In this document: in pieces, positions 49,159 through 58,969 of the stretch
How the letters are laid out: every line of letters begins with the position of its first letter
Position numbering within the stretch: position 1 is the first letter of the stretch
Assembly (NCBI GenBank): GCA_001839685.1
Contig: MLAK01000871.1
Coordinates: forward strand, 62,001-126,000
DNA: 64,000 bases
Direction: 5' to 3'
From: Tritrichomonas foetus
Lineage: Eukaryota; Parabasalia; Tritrichomonadida; Tritrichomonadidae
The notes under the pieces: generated by a model
The model's input: only the letters and a program-made list of their open reading frames with translations
Told to the model about the DNA's origin: nothing
Database searches by the model: none
Program-made: the position numbers and the translations under genes

Positions 49159-50178
49159 TCGATTGGAAAAGGAGAATAAGGCAAATTAATAACATACTTC
49201 AAAAAGAAACAAAAATTAATTACCAGTGTGTTATTTTTCATTTTTGCTCCAAAAAAGCGATTTATTTGATGTATTTCAGAATATGAGATAAATCAAATAT
49301 ATTTTGTCTATGAAAGAACTGTTAATTGATCAATAAAAGTTTTCATAAAATCATTTTTTTTTTATTTTTTGAATATAAATTCTTTCTGAAATATTGAATC
49401 TTTGGTAACCAGCTTTCATATTTCTCTCCGAAAAATAATTTTTTTAAGATCTATCTTCCTTTTTGAATCTACATATAACCCATAATTCAAGACTTGAATC
49501 ACTCAAATCTAGTTGAAATCATCATTCACATAATTAATTTTTAAAATCAGAGGATACTGTATTCAGCATTTCAGGATTCGTAATGCTTAACAAAAACATT
49601 CATATTTGTGAAATTGTGTATGAGAGAAGTAAAAATGCGATGTGACTTGACTGCACTAAAATTTTGTCACAACGAATTGATTTCAATTTGAATATTATAT
49701 TGATATATTCCCACAACAATTTTCTGTCGTGATTATTTATCGCATTGATGTAACAGATCTGTTTCAAATTGAAATCATCAAAACAGTAGAATTAATGTCA
49801 CTTTACATGTGTCAGTGATTCTGACTCAGTGTTTCAAATTATAGTATTTATATGTATCTGTCCCTTTCATCACCTAGAAATGAAATGAAAGGTATTTTCA
49901 CAAATTTTTACATATAAATTTCCCAAGTACTTCTTTTACAAATGATTTGAATTGATTAATTTATGAATATCTCCAGCTTTACTCTAAAATAGAATATTTC
50001 TATAAAAGATTTTGGGAATTTGATTGGTAATGAATCGAAGAGAAGGTGAGTTTTGTATTGTTTTGTATAAAATATTTTGCTCACTTAATTCATCACAAAA
50101 TGAAGAGAAGAAAATATTTCATGAGATCATCAAAAAGATAAGTTGATTTTAGAATAGTGATTTACAAAAATAATTAAA
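49159..50178. other. Intergenic, AT-rich
   Basis: One kilobase in which I see no gene, RNA or ordered repeat. Confidence 0.35.
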
Positions 50179-50457
50179 TTAAGCAAAAGGTTTGGATAAT
50201 AATTGTTTTTTTCGACAAGACGAAAGCCAAATAAAAAATACAGACATAAAAAGAAAAGTAAGTGCAGCTCCAATTCCAGTGTAATATTCAGTCTTTTCTT
50301 GTGGGTGACAAGAATTGATGGTTTGATTCAAGTTCCAAATCCATCCTGTTTCATGACATTGATTTTCTTTAATAAAGTCATCATCTAAGCATGGTCTGCA
50401 AAGCGAAGACTGTTGAATGCTTTCTCGAGAAGCGAGAAAGAGAATATATATAAACAT
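50179..50457 (-). CDS. Small Cys-containing single-pass membrane protein, 92 aa
   Basis: A hydrophobic N-terminus (MFIYILFLASRESIQQSS) looks like a signal peptide. A short ectodomain follows with four Cys (SLCRPCLDDD, ENQCHETG, INSCHPQ) and a glycosylation-type NQT. Then comes one membrane segment (YYTGIGAALTFLFMSVFFIWL, about 59-79) and a basic tail SSCRKKQ. That is the layout of a type I surface protein. TCAATTC lies 4-10 nt before the ATG, which supports a real gene. No family recognised. It is head-to-head with the secreted ORF at 50680. Confidence 0.5.
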   Translation of the reverse strand: MFIYILFLASRESIQQSSLCRPCLDDDFIKENQCHETGWIWNLNQTINSCHPQEKTEYYTGIGAALTFLFMSVFFIWLSSCRKKQLLSKPFA

Positions 50458-50670
50458 TTTGAATTGATAAACGGCCGTAAAACCTCAAAATTTTTTCGGA
50501 AGAAAAGGTATAGTTTCAGATTCACAAAGTGAGTTCTTTTCATCATTCAGATTTTTTCCATTGCACAACATGATGTTGATATAATTCTTTAGCAAAAAAT
50601 ACTTAATCTCTTTGTTTTTTTCGAGATATATACAAAATCAAAGGAAAACATTCACTTTGAATGGTTTATT

Positions 50671-50679
50671 TCATTAAAT
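50671..50679 (+). promoter_or_regulatory. Initiator-like TCATTAAAT
   Basis: Immediately before the ATG at 50680. Confidence 0.5.
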
Positions 50680-51081
50680 ATGATTTTTGTTGCAATGTTC
50701 TTTGTTGGGATTTCTTCTCATAAAAAGAAGTTAAACCACAATGTAAGAAAGCAGCATAATAGTATGGACTCAAGCACTTTACCATATTTTACAGTGAAAA
50801 GCGGAGAAGAATACGATGATTCTGACACTAAAATGATCTTTCCATTATCAGAAGCTGAAGAGGAAAGTTTGAAAAAGAAGAGAGTCGAAAAAATGAAGAA
50901 AGTTAAAGAAATGATCAAAAATGAAGTGATTTTATTATTATTTGGTGAATTGGGAATTAATACAGAAACTGCAAAAAAGGCAAAAGCAATTCATGAAATT
51001 GGCGAAAGTTTAGACATTTTGATTGACAATGCAAAGTTTGAATTAATAAGAAAAAGAAACAAGAAAACAACTGTAAAATGA
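50680..51081 (+). CDS. Small protein with signal-like N-terminus, 133 aa
   Basis: The N-terminal MIFVAMFFVGISSHKKK is a short hydrophobic signal-like stretch. The rest is hydrophilic: an Asp/Glu-rich segment (SGEEYDDSDTK), then Lys/Glu-rich helix (EEESLKKKRVEKMKKVKEMI), a hydrophobic helix EVILLLFGELGI, and a helical end with basic tail RKRNKKTTVK. An initiator directly upstream and coding-like composition support a gene, but the family is unknown. Confidence 0.5.
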   Translation: MIFVAMFFVGISSHKKKLNHNVRKQHNSMDSSTLPYFTVKSGEEYDDSDTKMIFPLSEAEEESLKKKRVEKMKKVKEMIKNEVILLLFGELGINTETAKKAKAIHEIGESLDILIDNAKFELIRKRNKKTTVK

Positions 51082-51811
51082 AATTCATCTTTCAAAATCA
51101 CTGTTAAATAGTTTGAATAAAGTTGCTCATGTTGGACTTCTAACGAACGATTTTTTACAATATTCTAACATTATATATGATGCATGACATCACAGTATGA
51201 GCCACTCTCTCATATAGATAAATTTGGTGAATCATCCACATGATACGCGCGCAAAGATAAAGGAAGAAATATAATGAAAAAAATATCCGCAAGAAAAATC
51301 TTCGAGTGAATGCTGATTCTTTTTTGATTGGCATTTTATCATTGTAACAAATTCCATTTTCTCGCGCTTTTTATATTCAAAATGGTTTTTAAAATAGTTC
51401 ATGTGACAGATTTTGTCTAAAATCAAGTATATAGAAAGTTGTAGAGTGTCCCCTACTTTGTATCATTATAAAAAAATGTCATTTTATGCACAATTTCATC
51501 TTTTGCTAATAAAGAAAAGCGTCAATAAAAGAATGATATTTTTAAACACAAAACATTATCACTTTGTTGAAACATAATTGTCTTTTCCATTCTCATCTTT
51601 TGGAAATAATGTTAAGTGTCAATAAAAGAATAGTATTTTTTCATTATCAATTTTTTTTCTATATGAATCATAATTTCGTTCATTCATGAATTTCATAAAA
51701 AAAATATCTATATATTTTATAAAATTCGATAAAAGCACAAATTTACTTCACAAATTATAATCCTACTTAAAGATTTTTTGAGAAAATTATATATTTTTTC
51801 AAATTCGATAA
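51082..51811. other. Intergenic, AT-rich
   Basis: No gene seen. The sentence-like direct repeat GTCAATAAAAGAATGATATT / GTCAATAAAAGAATAGTATT occurs at about 51519 and 51619, about 100 bp apart. Confidence 0.35.
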
Positions 51812-52051
51812 TTACTGAGGGTCAAGGTCTTGGATGTATCTGTTTAATTCGTCTTCATCGAGCGGAACTTCGTCAACATCGTCGCCTGCCAAAACCTCCT
51901 GGATTGTTGGATCGCGCAATAATTCAGCGTCTTCATCTGCAATCGCTTGTAATTTTGATCTATCGGCGCCAATCGTGGCTTCCAAACTTTCGTTCAATGG
52001 CTCGTATTTCATCCTTTTTGTGCACATGCAGTAGCTGCATAAATTCCCCAT
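51812..52051 (-). CDS. Small N-myristoylation-motif protein, 79 aa
   Basis: The protein begins MGNLCSYCMC, a classic N-myristoylation signal (Gly2, Ser6) with nearby Cys residues for palmitoylation, so it should be anchored to the inner face of a membrane. The rest is acidic and helical (DRSKLQAIADEDAELLRDPT, GDDVDEVPLDEDELNRYIQD). This is the size and pattern of small membrane-anchored adaptors, but I do not recognise a family. The ATG at 52049-52051 is chosen over 52093 because it yields the myristoylation motif and has TCATTCA 6-12 nt upstream; AAACGGTTTA at 52108-52117 is a Myb-site-like word. Confidence 0.75.
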   Translation of the reverse strand: MGNLCSYCMCTKRMKYEPLNESLEATIGADRSKLQAIADEDAELLRDPTIQEVLAGDDVDEVPLDEDELNRYIQDLDPQ

Positions 52052-52056
52052 TTTGG

Positions 52057-52063
52057 TGAATGA
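52057..52063 (-). promoter_or_regulatory. Initiator-like TCATTCA
   Basis: Six bases upstream of the ATG at 52051 on the minus strand. Confidence 0.5.
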
Positions 52064-52490
52064 CTTTTTCTGAAATATCACTACATTTTTCAATAGTTTA
52101 TATTTTCAAACGGTTTATCTGACCATATAACCAAAATGAATAGTGTTTCGGATGAAAACTTGTTATAAAAAGGTGATTGTTATATGGTTTTCTTTTCTTA
52201 TCGATGGAAGTTGTTTATTGTTGTTGAATTAATTATTTATTCACTATTCAATGAATAAAGTTAAATTTTTGTGTTTTAATTTTGATGCTTCCATTTTGCC
52301 GTTTAAAGGATTAAGTTATGTTTTCTATTTCCAAAATTAAGGTTTTACAGATGAAACAATCGCAATAGAAAATGAAAAGCAAATTTACCTGAAAAGAAGA
52401 ATTAATAATTGAGATAACAATATATATTTTATTTTTACGAAATTCAATCTAAAGGGAAAAAATATAATTTTTGACATAATAAAAATTGAT
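52064..52490. other. Intergenic
   Basis: Contains GACCATATAACC near 52121 and TTATATGGTT near 52179, an inverted pair of the CCATATAA word also seen at 57160-57305. No gene seen. Confidence 0.3.
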
Positions 52491-54827
52491 CTATCCAAAA
52501 ATTGGATTTATTTCTCCGGTTTCCGTAATTGGTTGTGTTCCATACAAATAAGAAATCTGGACTTTCATCATTAAAGGCGTATTTGTCTGTGTCATTACCA
52601 TCAATTGTTGGAAAATAGGCGCGCCACCAATTGGCTCTAAATTTTTATCTGATGGAGGCTGAGACTTCAAAAACCAGCCGACTGGAACACCAAATTTAAT
52701 TTGGAAATTTTGTAAAGCAACTGTTCCCAAATTAAAAACTGATGCTCTTAATGCAATTTGTTTTGGATTTGCTGGATTCTTTCGAATTTCAAAATAAATC
52801 ACATAATCAGGCTTCCTTAAACCTTCAATCGCACCTTGTGGTGGCTTAATTGCAGGTTTAGCAGCTTGATTTGGTGCATTTGATGAAGATACATTCAAAC
52901 TAAGGAGATCATTTAATGAAGATCCTTTAGTCTGACTTTCCAACAAATTATTTGAAACTGCATTTGAACCAGAACTGACATTAATGTTTGATTTGCTGTT
53001 TATATTGTTTGTAGTTGTTGGCATTCCAATATCTATTAAAAGATCTTCTTCATCGTTTTTATTTTCAGCATCGTCTACAACGAGCTTTGCACTTTCATTT
53101 GTATTTGTGACAAGTGGAGCTAAAACGTCACTTATAATATCAGTTTCATCCATTAAAAGTGACATCTCACCTGCACGTTGTTGAACATCCAAATCATTGT
53201 CCTTTTTGAGTTCTTCCATGAAAGCTTTTACTTCTTTGGTTTTTCCAAGTCTTACAGCAAGTTTTGATAATGTTGTTATTATATATCCTTTAGTTTGGCT
53301 TGTTGTTTGTGGCATACTGACAATTTTCTTTAATAAATCAAATGATCCATCTTCATCAACAGTCAAATATTCACCAATTACGAAACTTGCAACTTGAATC
53401 AAAGCTTGATTTTCTGTTTCTTCGATTAAAGAACCTGCAAGTAAAGCAACTGCATGTGCTTGAAGATCAGGATTATTAGAAATCATTTTACAAAATGATG
53501 TAATTATATCAGAACCAACATAAGCACCATTTTCGATGAGAATTCGATGAACTGTGTTAAAATTCCATTGTTTTGTTGGTGCAAAACGTTGAATTGCTGT
53601 GAAGATTTTTGCGACAAGTTCAACACGAAATTCAGAATCTGCAAGTTTAACATAATCTAAAACTTCTGGAATTAAGCTTTCAACATTATCTTCATTCACT
53701 AAAGCAGAAACAACATCCAAAGCTCTTCGTCGAATAGATCCATCTCTATGATTTAGACACCTCACAACTTGTGTTTTATATCTTTGTAAAGCAATAGAAT
53801 CACCAGTTGTGCGTCCGACAATTTCATTACCTTGGTAAAGAATTCTAGAGAATACAGAAAGTGCAGAATATAAAATATTTGACTCTTTGAATTGAAAAAG
53901 TCTACCAACTTGTGAAAATGCAAGACCACGAAGATTAGAATTATTTGCAACAGCAACGATAGTCTCAACTGCTTGGAAAAGAAGGGAACGACCAGTATTT
54001 CTTCTAATTTCTGAACCAGTCGCTATTGATTCTAATACTTCATCAAGTTCATTACTTGGTTTTTTCAATTTTCCCAAAATTTTCATGAGCTTGATTTGAA
54101 GGAACGGATCATTGAAAATTGTAAAAGTGAACTCACGTGATGGTCTTGATTGATTCAATTGTTTGAGAATCTTTGTAAATGCTGAGGAATATCTCTGAAA
54201 TGAATTAATCAAAGATGGCTCCTTTGCAATAATGTGGGACATTAAATTAATTGCGGCAATTACAACACCATGCGAACCATTTTTAAGTAACTTTTGAACA
54301 GACTGCTTGAAATTTTCAGCCAATTCTGGAACACGCTGAACAATTCGAACTGCGGCCATGGCTGCCCTTTTCATGACCATTGCGTTATTTGATTCAATTA
54401 GTTTCTGGACATGGGTTGAAACAGAGCGGCAGGTCTCGGCCGATCCGATATTGGATAATAATGCAAGGGCTAAGCATTGAGTTCTGTAGTCGTGGCTTTC
54501 TAAGTCTTTCAAAATCGTATGCGTGATGAGAACTGTAATTTCTGAGGATTCGTCGAGAATTACTGAAGCTGCTGTATATCCAATTCGTTTGTAGGAATAT
54601 AATTCGTGCGACATCAAAGTAAGTACTTCCATTTGACCATATGCAACATTTTCACCAATTGTGTTTAAGAAAACGAGCTTGGCAACAATCCTGGGTCGTA
54701 AAGCTGGATCGCATTCACGAATATAAGAGCGCATATCGGCCTGTTCGGATGTAATGATGAATCTTTCATGTTCGATACTATCGGCAAGTCTGATGGCAGC
54801 AATGAAATCGCTGAGTGTTTGAGTCAT
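52491..54827 (-). CDS. AP1G1: AP-1 complex gamma-adaptin, 778 aa
   Basis: The trunk (1-575) is an adaptin alpha-solenoid starting TLSDFIAAIRLADSIEHERFI with the conserved ELYSYKRIGYTAASVILDES block. The hinge (about 575-665) is disordered and holds clathrin-box-like words LLIDIG and DLLSL. The C-terminal ear (about 670-778, YVIYFEIRKNPANPKQIALR, NFQIKFGVPVGWFLKSQPPS) is of gamma/GGA type, not the two-part alpha ear. Gamma-adaptin is the large subunit of AP-1, which recruits clathrin and cargo at the trans-Golgi and endosomes; the beta, mu and sigma partners are not in this window. The length is close to that of other gamma-adaptins. A TCAATATT word lies about 22-29 nt before the ATG. Confidence 0.93.
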   Translation of the reverse strand: MTQTLSDFIAAIRLADSIEHERFIITSEQADMRSYIRECDPALRPRIVAKLVFLNTIGENVAYGQMEVLTLMSHELYSYKRIGYTAASVILDESSEITVLITHTILKDLESHDYRTQCLALALLSNIGSAETCRSVSTHVQKLIESNNAMVMKRAAMAAVRIVQRVPELAENFKQSVQKLLKNGSHGVVIAAINLMSHIIAKEPSLINSFQRYSSAFTKILKQLNQSRPSREFTFTIFNDPFLQIKLMKILGKLKKPSNELDEVLESIATGSEIRRNTGRSLLFQAVETIVAVANNSNLRGLAFSQVGRLFQFKESNILYSALSVFSRILYQGNEIVGRTTGDSIALQRYKTQVVRCLNHRDGSIRRRALDVVSALVNEDNVESLIPEVLDYVKLADSEFRVELVAKIFTAIQRFAPTKQWNFNTVHRILIENGAYVGSDIITSFCKMISNNPDLQAHAVALLAGSLIEETENQALIQVASFVIGEYLTVDEDGSFDLLKKIVSMPQTTSQTKGYIITTLSKLAVRLGKTKEVKAFMEELKKDNDLDVQQRAGEMSLLMDETDIISDVLAPLVTNTNESAKLVVDDAENKNDEEDLLIDIGMPTTTNNINSKSNINVSSGSNAVSNNLLESQTKGSSLNDLLSLNVSSSNAPNQAAKPAIKPPQGAIEGLRKPDYVIYFEIRKNPANPKQIALRASVFNLGTVALQNFQIKFGVPVGWFLKSQPPSDKNLEPIGGAPIFQQLMVMTQTNTPLMMKVQISYLYGTQPITETGEINPIFG

Positions 54828-55337
54828 TGCGCCGATTTAGGAAAAAAATATTGATGTTTTCAATTTTTTGTGAGGAGTCTTCAATTCTTTCAATGCGAAA
54901 AGGTGAAAATCTATCCCAATGGTGAAAAAAAAAGTAGGTTGGTGAAATTCGGAATACGTTTATAAACACATCGATCTCTCAACAAAACACTTACTTATTT
55001 TTTTTCCCAATAATATATCATTTGGCCTTGCAACAATACTAGTTTCCTAAAGAATGAATAATTAGTCTTTCTAATGATTCCAAGCCATGAAAAATTTCAT
55101 TCACGATTGTTAATTTATCTCTATTTATTATAAACCGAATATTATGTTATAAATCATCTCAATAGAATATCTTGTACTTCTGTGAGTTTCGACTTACATT
55201 AATATACTTTGTAAATCATGAAGATATGAAATAAATGCCATTTTACACCATCACAAATATTTGTAGAAAATAAAAAAATCAACGTTTATTAATTTTGATT
55301 TTTCAAAAATTTTCAAACAGAAAAATTAAAAAATAAT
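54828..55337. other. Divergent promoter region
   Basis: Spacer between divergent gamma-adaptin and B9D1. TCAAACAG lies about 20 nt before the B9D1 ATG. Nothing else stands out. Confidence 0.3.
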
Positions 55338-55889
55338 ATGGCGGATCTGCCATTAACTATCACACTCACAGGCCAGATAAACGAATGCACGACAACCATC
55401 GCCAACAACATTTACTGCAAATACATATTTTCGTATGGAAGGGATTGGTCAATCGGACAAGGTCCTGTTGAAGGCGTTACACAGACAGCGAAAAGAGGTG
55501 CAGACAACGTGTGTGTCTTCAACTTCCCTTTGAGCCTTTCATTCAAAAGTAGCAAGCCTTTCGGATGGCCTCAATTAATCGTCGCGATTTATGGACATAA
55601 TGCTTTCGGAAATGACATGATTGTTGGGTATGGAGCGATCCATGTACCGACGTTCGCAGGACGCCACGAACTCGACATTCCTCTCTTTACGCCGGCATCA
55701 GCATCAATCATGCAGACCATTATTGGATTTTTCAGCGGAGTAACACCAGAATATATCGATTTGAAATTCATTGCTGGTGGAGCTGACAGGGAAGTAACAA
55801 AAACAAAATCACAAGGAAAAGTAACAGTAACATTCAATGTAACGATTAGCGATGTTTCAAAGATTGGCTTGATTCTTAAGAAAGAATAA
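55338..55889 (+). CDS. B9D1: B9 domain-containing protein 1 (ciliary transition zone), 183 aa
   Basis: The whole protein is one B9 (C2-like) domain with the B9D1 pattern: LTGQINECT, IYCKYIFSYGRDWSIGQGPV, VFNFPLSLSFKSSKPFGWPQ, VAIYGHNAFGNDMIVGYGAI, HVPTFAGRHELDIPLFTP, and GADREVTKTKSQGKVTVTFN. Length and motif order agree with animal B9D1 (about 204 aa). B9D1 joins B9D2 and MKS1 in the gate at the flagellar base, controlling which membrane proteins enter. With the dynein heavy chain it marks the organism as flagellated. Confidence 0.93.
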   Translation: MADLPLTITLTGQINECTTTIANNIYCKYIFSYGRDWSIGQGPVEGVTQTAKRGADNVCVFNFPLSLSFKSSKPFGWPQLIVAIYGHNAFGNDMIVGYGAIHVPTFAGRHELDIPLFTPASASIMQTIIGFFSGVTPEYIDLKFIAGGADREVTKTKSQGKVTVTFNVTISDVSKIGLILKKE

Positions 55890-56755
55890 TTTTTTTATTA
55901 TAAATGCTATGTGTTAGCAACCAATTTATCCCTCTGCCTTTTCTAATTTTTATTTTTCTTATTTTTTTGTGAATCCTTTGTGGAAAATGAAAATCGTGTA
56001 AATATAAAATAGAAAGCTGAAAGCTTATCATTGCTGAATATGAAGATTTATATATTACTAATGTGAAAGCGCAATTGAAAGCTCATTTAGTATTGATTTT
56101 ATCGATATAGTCTTATTTCTTATTTCTACAATTTATCAGTAAATACCAACAACTTTTCCTGCATACATTTAAGTTTGTTGCGCGCAACTGCAGTAGAAGA
56201 GAGAATATTTCTATATTTTAGATCGAGTTTTAATGACTTAAAATGGCCATTAATCAACATTGATAATGGTTTTACATCAATTTTTGTGAATTAACAGTGA
56301 AACATTCATATAAATGAGAGAAATTGATATTCCAATTAAGAAAATTGATGAAATGTCATGAAAGACATGATAATTCACGAGCTATGAATTCCTTTTTTAT
56401 GAGCGAGAAAACAAATTATTATCTCAGAGTTCTGTGGGTGAATAAGCCTTATTTTATCCTTCCTTATTACTGTGAAAACTAATTGCCACCTGCTCGCCTT
56501 ATAACTTGATATACATTTTCTGATGATTCATTCCAAAGAATTCCTTTTACATGAAAGACCCCCTTTTCAAAAGAGTATTTCTTAATATTTATCATTCAAC
56601 TGATAGAAAATAAGTCTAATTGATTTAAACGTGAAATTGTGATTATAAGAAGCACAAATAATAAATAGAGAGAAGAAAAAAACTACCTGGAAAAACAAGA
56701 TTATCTGAAATTATTACAAAAATAGAACTTTAATATTAATAAATAAAAATATTAA
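55890..56755. other. Intergenic between converging genes
   Basis: AT-rich, with no coding stretch I can support; holds the 3' ends of B9D1 and the roadblock gene. Confidence 0.35.
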
Positions 56756-57055
56756 TTAAGCTTCAATAACAATAACAGATTGAACAACAAGAAGAAGATA
56801 ATCATCATCTGGACTGACCATAATTTCAATTTTATCTGTTCTGATACGCAAAAACGTTAAGTCATCTGATGGATCCAAATCTCGGACCAAGCATTTTGCT
56901 CTTTCGATTAAAGGTGGAAGTTTATCTGCATATTGTTCTGGATCGCCTTGTTTAAATGATCTATGGATAATACGATTGCTTGCGTCAAGCACAAGAATGC
57001 CGAGGACACTTTTATTGGTATAAATTCTCTGGATAGTTGCGTCCAATTCAGCCAT
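56756..57055 (-). CDS. DYNLRB: Dynein light chain, roadblock/LC7 family, 99 aa
   Basis: Typical length and fold: IQRIYTNKSVLGILVLDASN, IIHRSFKQGDPEQYADKLPP, LVRDLDPSDDLTFLRIRTDK, EIMVSPDDDYLLLVVQ. Roadblock light chains dimerise on dynein intermediate chains in cytoplasmic or flagellar dynein complexes. It may therefore serve the same motor class as the heavy chain in this window. No TCA initiator is seen; the upstream region is shared with the divergent gene at 57423. Confidence 0.93.
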   Translation of the reverse strand: MAELDATIQRIYTNKSVLGILVLDASNRIIHRSFKQGDPEQYADKLPPLIERAKCLVRDLDPSDDLTFLRIRTDKIEIMVSPDDDYLLLVVQSVIVIEA

Positions 57056-57422
57056 TTCGAAAATAATCGATCGTCAAGTTAATTAACGGGCATGTCACTT
57101 TTACGAAGCCGTTTATAAATTCATTAATGACATCATTCTCAGTTTTTGTCTTTCAGCTTTTTCCTCATTTATATGGTCTTTTTTTCAGAATTCCAGGCCA
57201 TATAAACATGTAAAAAGTTGACGTATGAAACTTATATCAGTTTCTTAACATAAAACTTTTTCCGGATTTATATGGACTTTTCTTCAGAATTAATGACCAT
57301 ATAAATACAGGAAAAGTTGATTTTAAGAATCAACTTTTTGATTATTCATTCAATTGGTAATTGGTTGACCGTTTAATAAATACGTTACCAAATTTTGAAC
57401 TTAAAAATAAAACTCCAAAAAA
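57056..57422. promoter_or_regulatory. Divergent promoter with two CCATATAA dyads
   Basis: Contains two similar blocks about 90 bp apart. Each has TTTATATGG at its left and CCATATAAA at its right around CTTCAGAATT or CAGAATT: the first at about 57170-57209, the second at about 57260-57305. GACCGTTTA at 57367-57375 is a Myb-like word before the plus-strand gene. There is no TCA initiator close to either ATG. Function as control sites is inference. Confidence 0.45.
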
Positions 57423-58895
57423 ATGAGCAAAACAGAAAAAGCAGGAAGAAACAAACAAACAAAACCAAGACCACCAACAGCAACAGTTGGTCTTTTTGAC
57501 ATGCTTAATCAAGCTCTTTCTGAATTTGTCCATACGGAACATATTAATCCAGCAAAATTCGTAGATACAGTCGATCAATCAATTGCGAATAAGAAAGCAA
57601 ATCCAGGGGCAATGGATCCGATCATTTTTGCCTTTTCACCGGTTTCTTCCCCGCCCGATGGAATTTTTGTGAAATACGTCGAACTTTTACGAACTCGTTA
57701 TTTAAAAAGCCTTGCACAAATTTTCTGTTCACGAGCGGCAGATTTTTGGCGATTTCATCGTTTTATGTCCAAGCAAGCAACAAAATCTCCTGAATTATTC
57801 GACTTCCTCTGCTCTCTAGCACAAGCTTCAGCCGAAACCGAACCTCAACTCCTTGCCGGACTTTTTATGAAGAACGTTTTTTCAATTTACAGTCCTTTTT
57901 TAAACGATAGGAAATTATTACCTCATATTGTATCGCTAATTTTTGCCCATACTGAATCAGATGAATCAGCAAGGGATAACCGAGTCAACCAAATCCTCGA
58001 ATGCTGTCCAGATGAAGAAACGCAATATGTTATTTTATCGCATACTGTCATGCAAGAAAGAATTTTTTCCTCTCGGCTATGTGAACTATATGCTGGATAT
58101 GTTGAAAGGGGCCTACAAAATCCCGATTATCAGCCTTACTCAGTTCACATATTAAGATACCTTGCACCAATTAATAACGATCTCCTTCAGAAATATATGG
58201 AAAAAATATCTACATTAGTTACTGATACTCGATCAACTATGCAAACCGCATTAGTTCAACTTCTCGTTGACGCAAGTCAAGAACAACTTTTATCGAAGTT
58301 AATTGAAAACACTTCTGCACTTGATGTTCTTTCTTTAGCTTTACATTTAGTGTCAGAGCTTGGTTCAATATCATCTCCTTTACTTCTTCAGCTTTTCAAG
58401 AAAATTGGAAGTGCCAATATCGAACAGGTGTGTACAGAAAGATGTACTGTTGATTCGCCAGTCGGACCAATTCAACTTGGACGCCTTACAAACACATGGA
58501 ATAGTGCTGCTGTTAATTCTACAGTAATCACTCATATACAAACTTTACCTTTACAACAATGGGATGTGGAATTTGCACTTTGTAAGCTTTTGCTAAAGCA
58601 GCCAATGGATTCAACATCTGCACAGATTTGGCAGCAACTCTTTGCAACACTTTCGCCACAATTTGGTGAGTTAATGCGTGATGAAGAAATGACAGAAGTT
58701 ATTTTCGATATCGTTGGGTTCTACTTAGTGGCAACACTTGATATCGACCTGTTTGAAAAACTCCAAAGCTCACTCGAACCAGTTATAACTGTCGCTAAAG
58801 AAAAGTGTAAAGCAGCATGCACAAAATTCTTGACGAAAATTGCCGAGCTTGGCCCACGGTTTAAGCAACTAGTCAATAATCTTATTTTGGTTTAA
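57423..58895 (+). CDS. Unrecognised alpha-helical (HEAT-like) protein, 490 aa
   Basis: Family not recognised. A basic, disordered N-terminus (KTEKAGRNKQTKPRPP) is followed by an all-helical body with repeating helix pairs (LFDFLCSLAQASAETEPQLL, LPHIVSLIFAHTESDESARD, SVHILRYLAPINNDLLQKYM, LSLALHLVSELGSISSPLLL), resembling an alpha-solenoid. No membrane segment or catalytic motif. The protein shares a divergent promoter with the roadblock dynein light chain, so co-expression is possible but not shown. Confidence 0.75.
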   Translation: MSKTEKAGRNKQTKPRPPTATVGLFDMLNQALSEFVHTEHINPAKFVDTVDQSIANKKANPGAMDPIIFAFSPVSSPPDGIFVKYVELLRTRYLKSLAQIFCSRAADFWRFHRFMSKQATKSPELFDFLCSLAQASAETEPQLLAGLFMKNVFSIYSPFLNDRKLLPHIVSLIFAHTESDESARDNRVNQILECCPDEETQYVILSHTVMQERIFSSRLCELYAGYVERGLQNPDYQPYSVHILRYLAPINNDLLQKYMEKISTLVTDTRSTMQTALVQLLVDASQEQLLSKLIENTSALDVLSLALHLVSELGSISSPLLLQLFKKIGSANIEQVCTERCTVDSPVGPIQLGRLTNTWNSAAVNSTVITHIQTLPLQQWDVEFALCKLLLKQPMDSTSAQIWQQLFATLSPQFGELMRDEEMTEVIFDIVGFYLVATLDIDLFEKLQSSLEPVITVAKEKCKAACTKFLTKIAELGPRFKQLVNNLILV

Positions 58896-58969
58896 TATAC
58901 AAATTTTGATCCTTTTTATTAAAAAAAACATAAAATTTATATTCTATGATTTGTTTGGAAACTGTTAAT

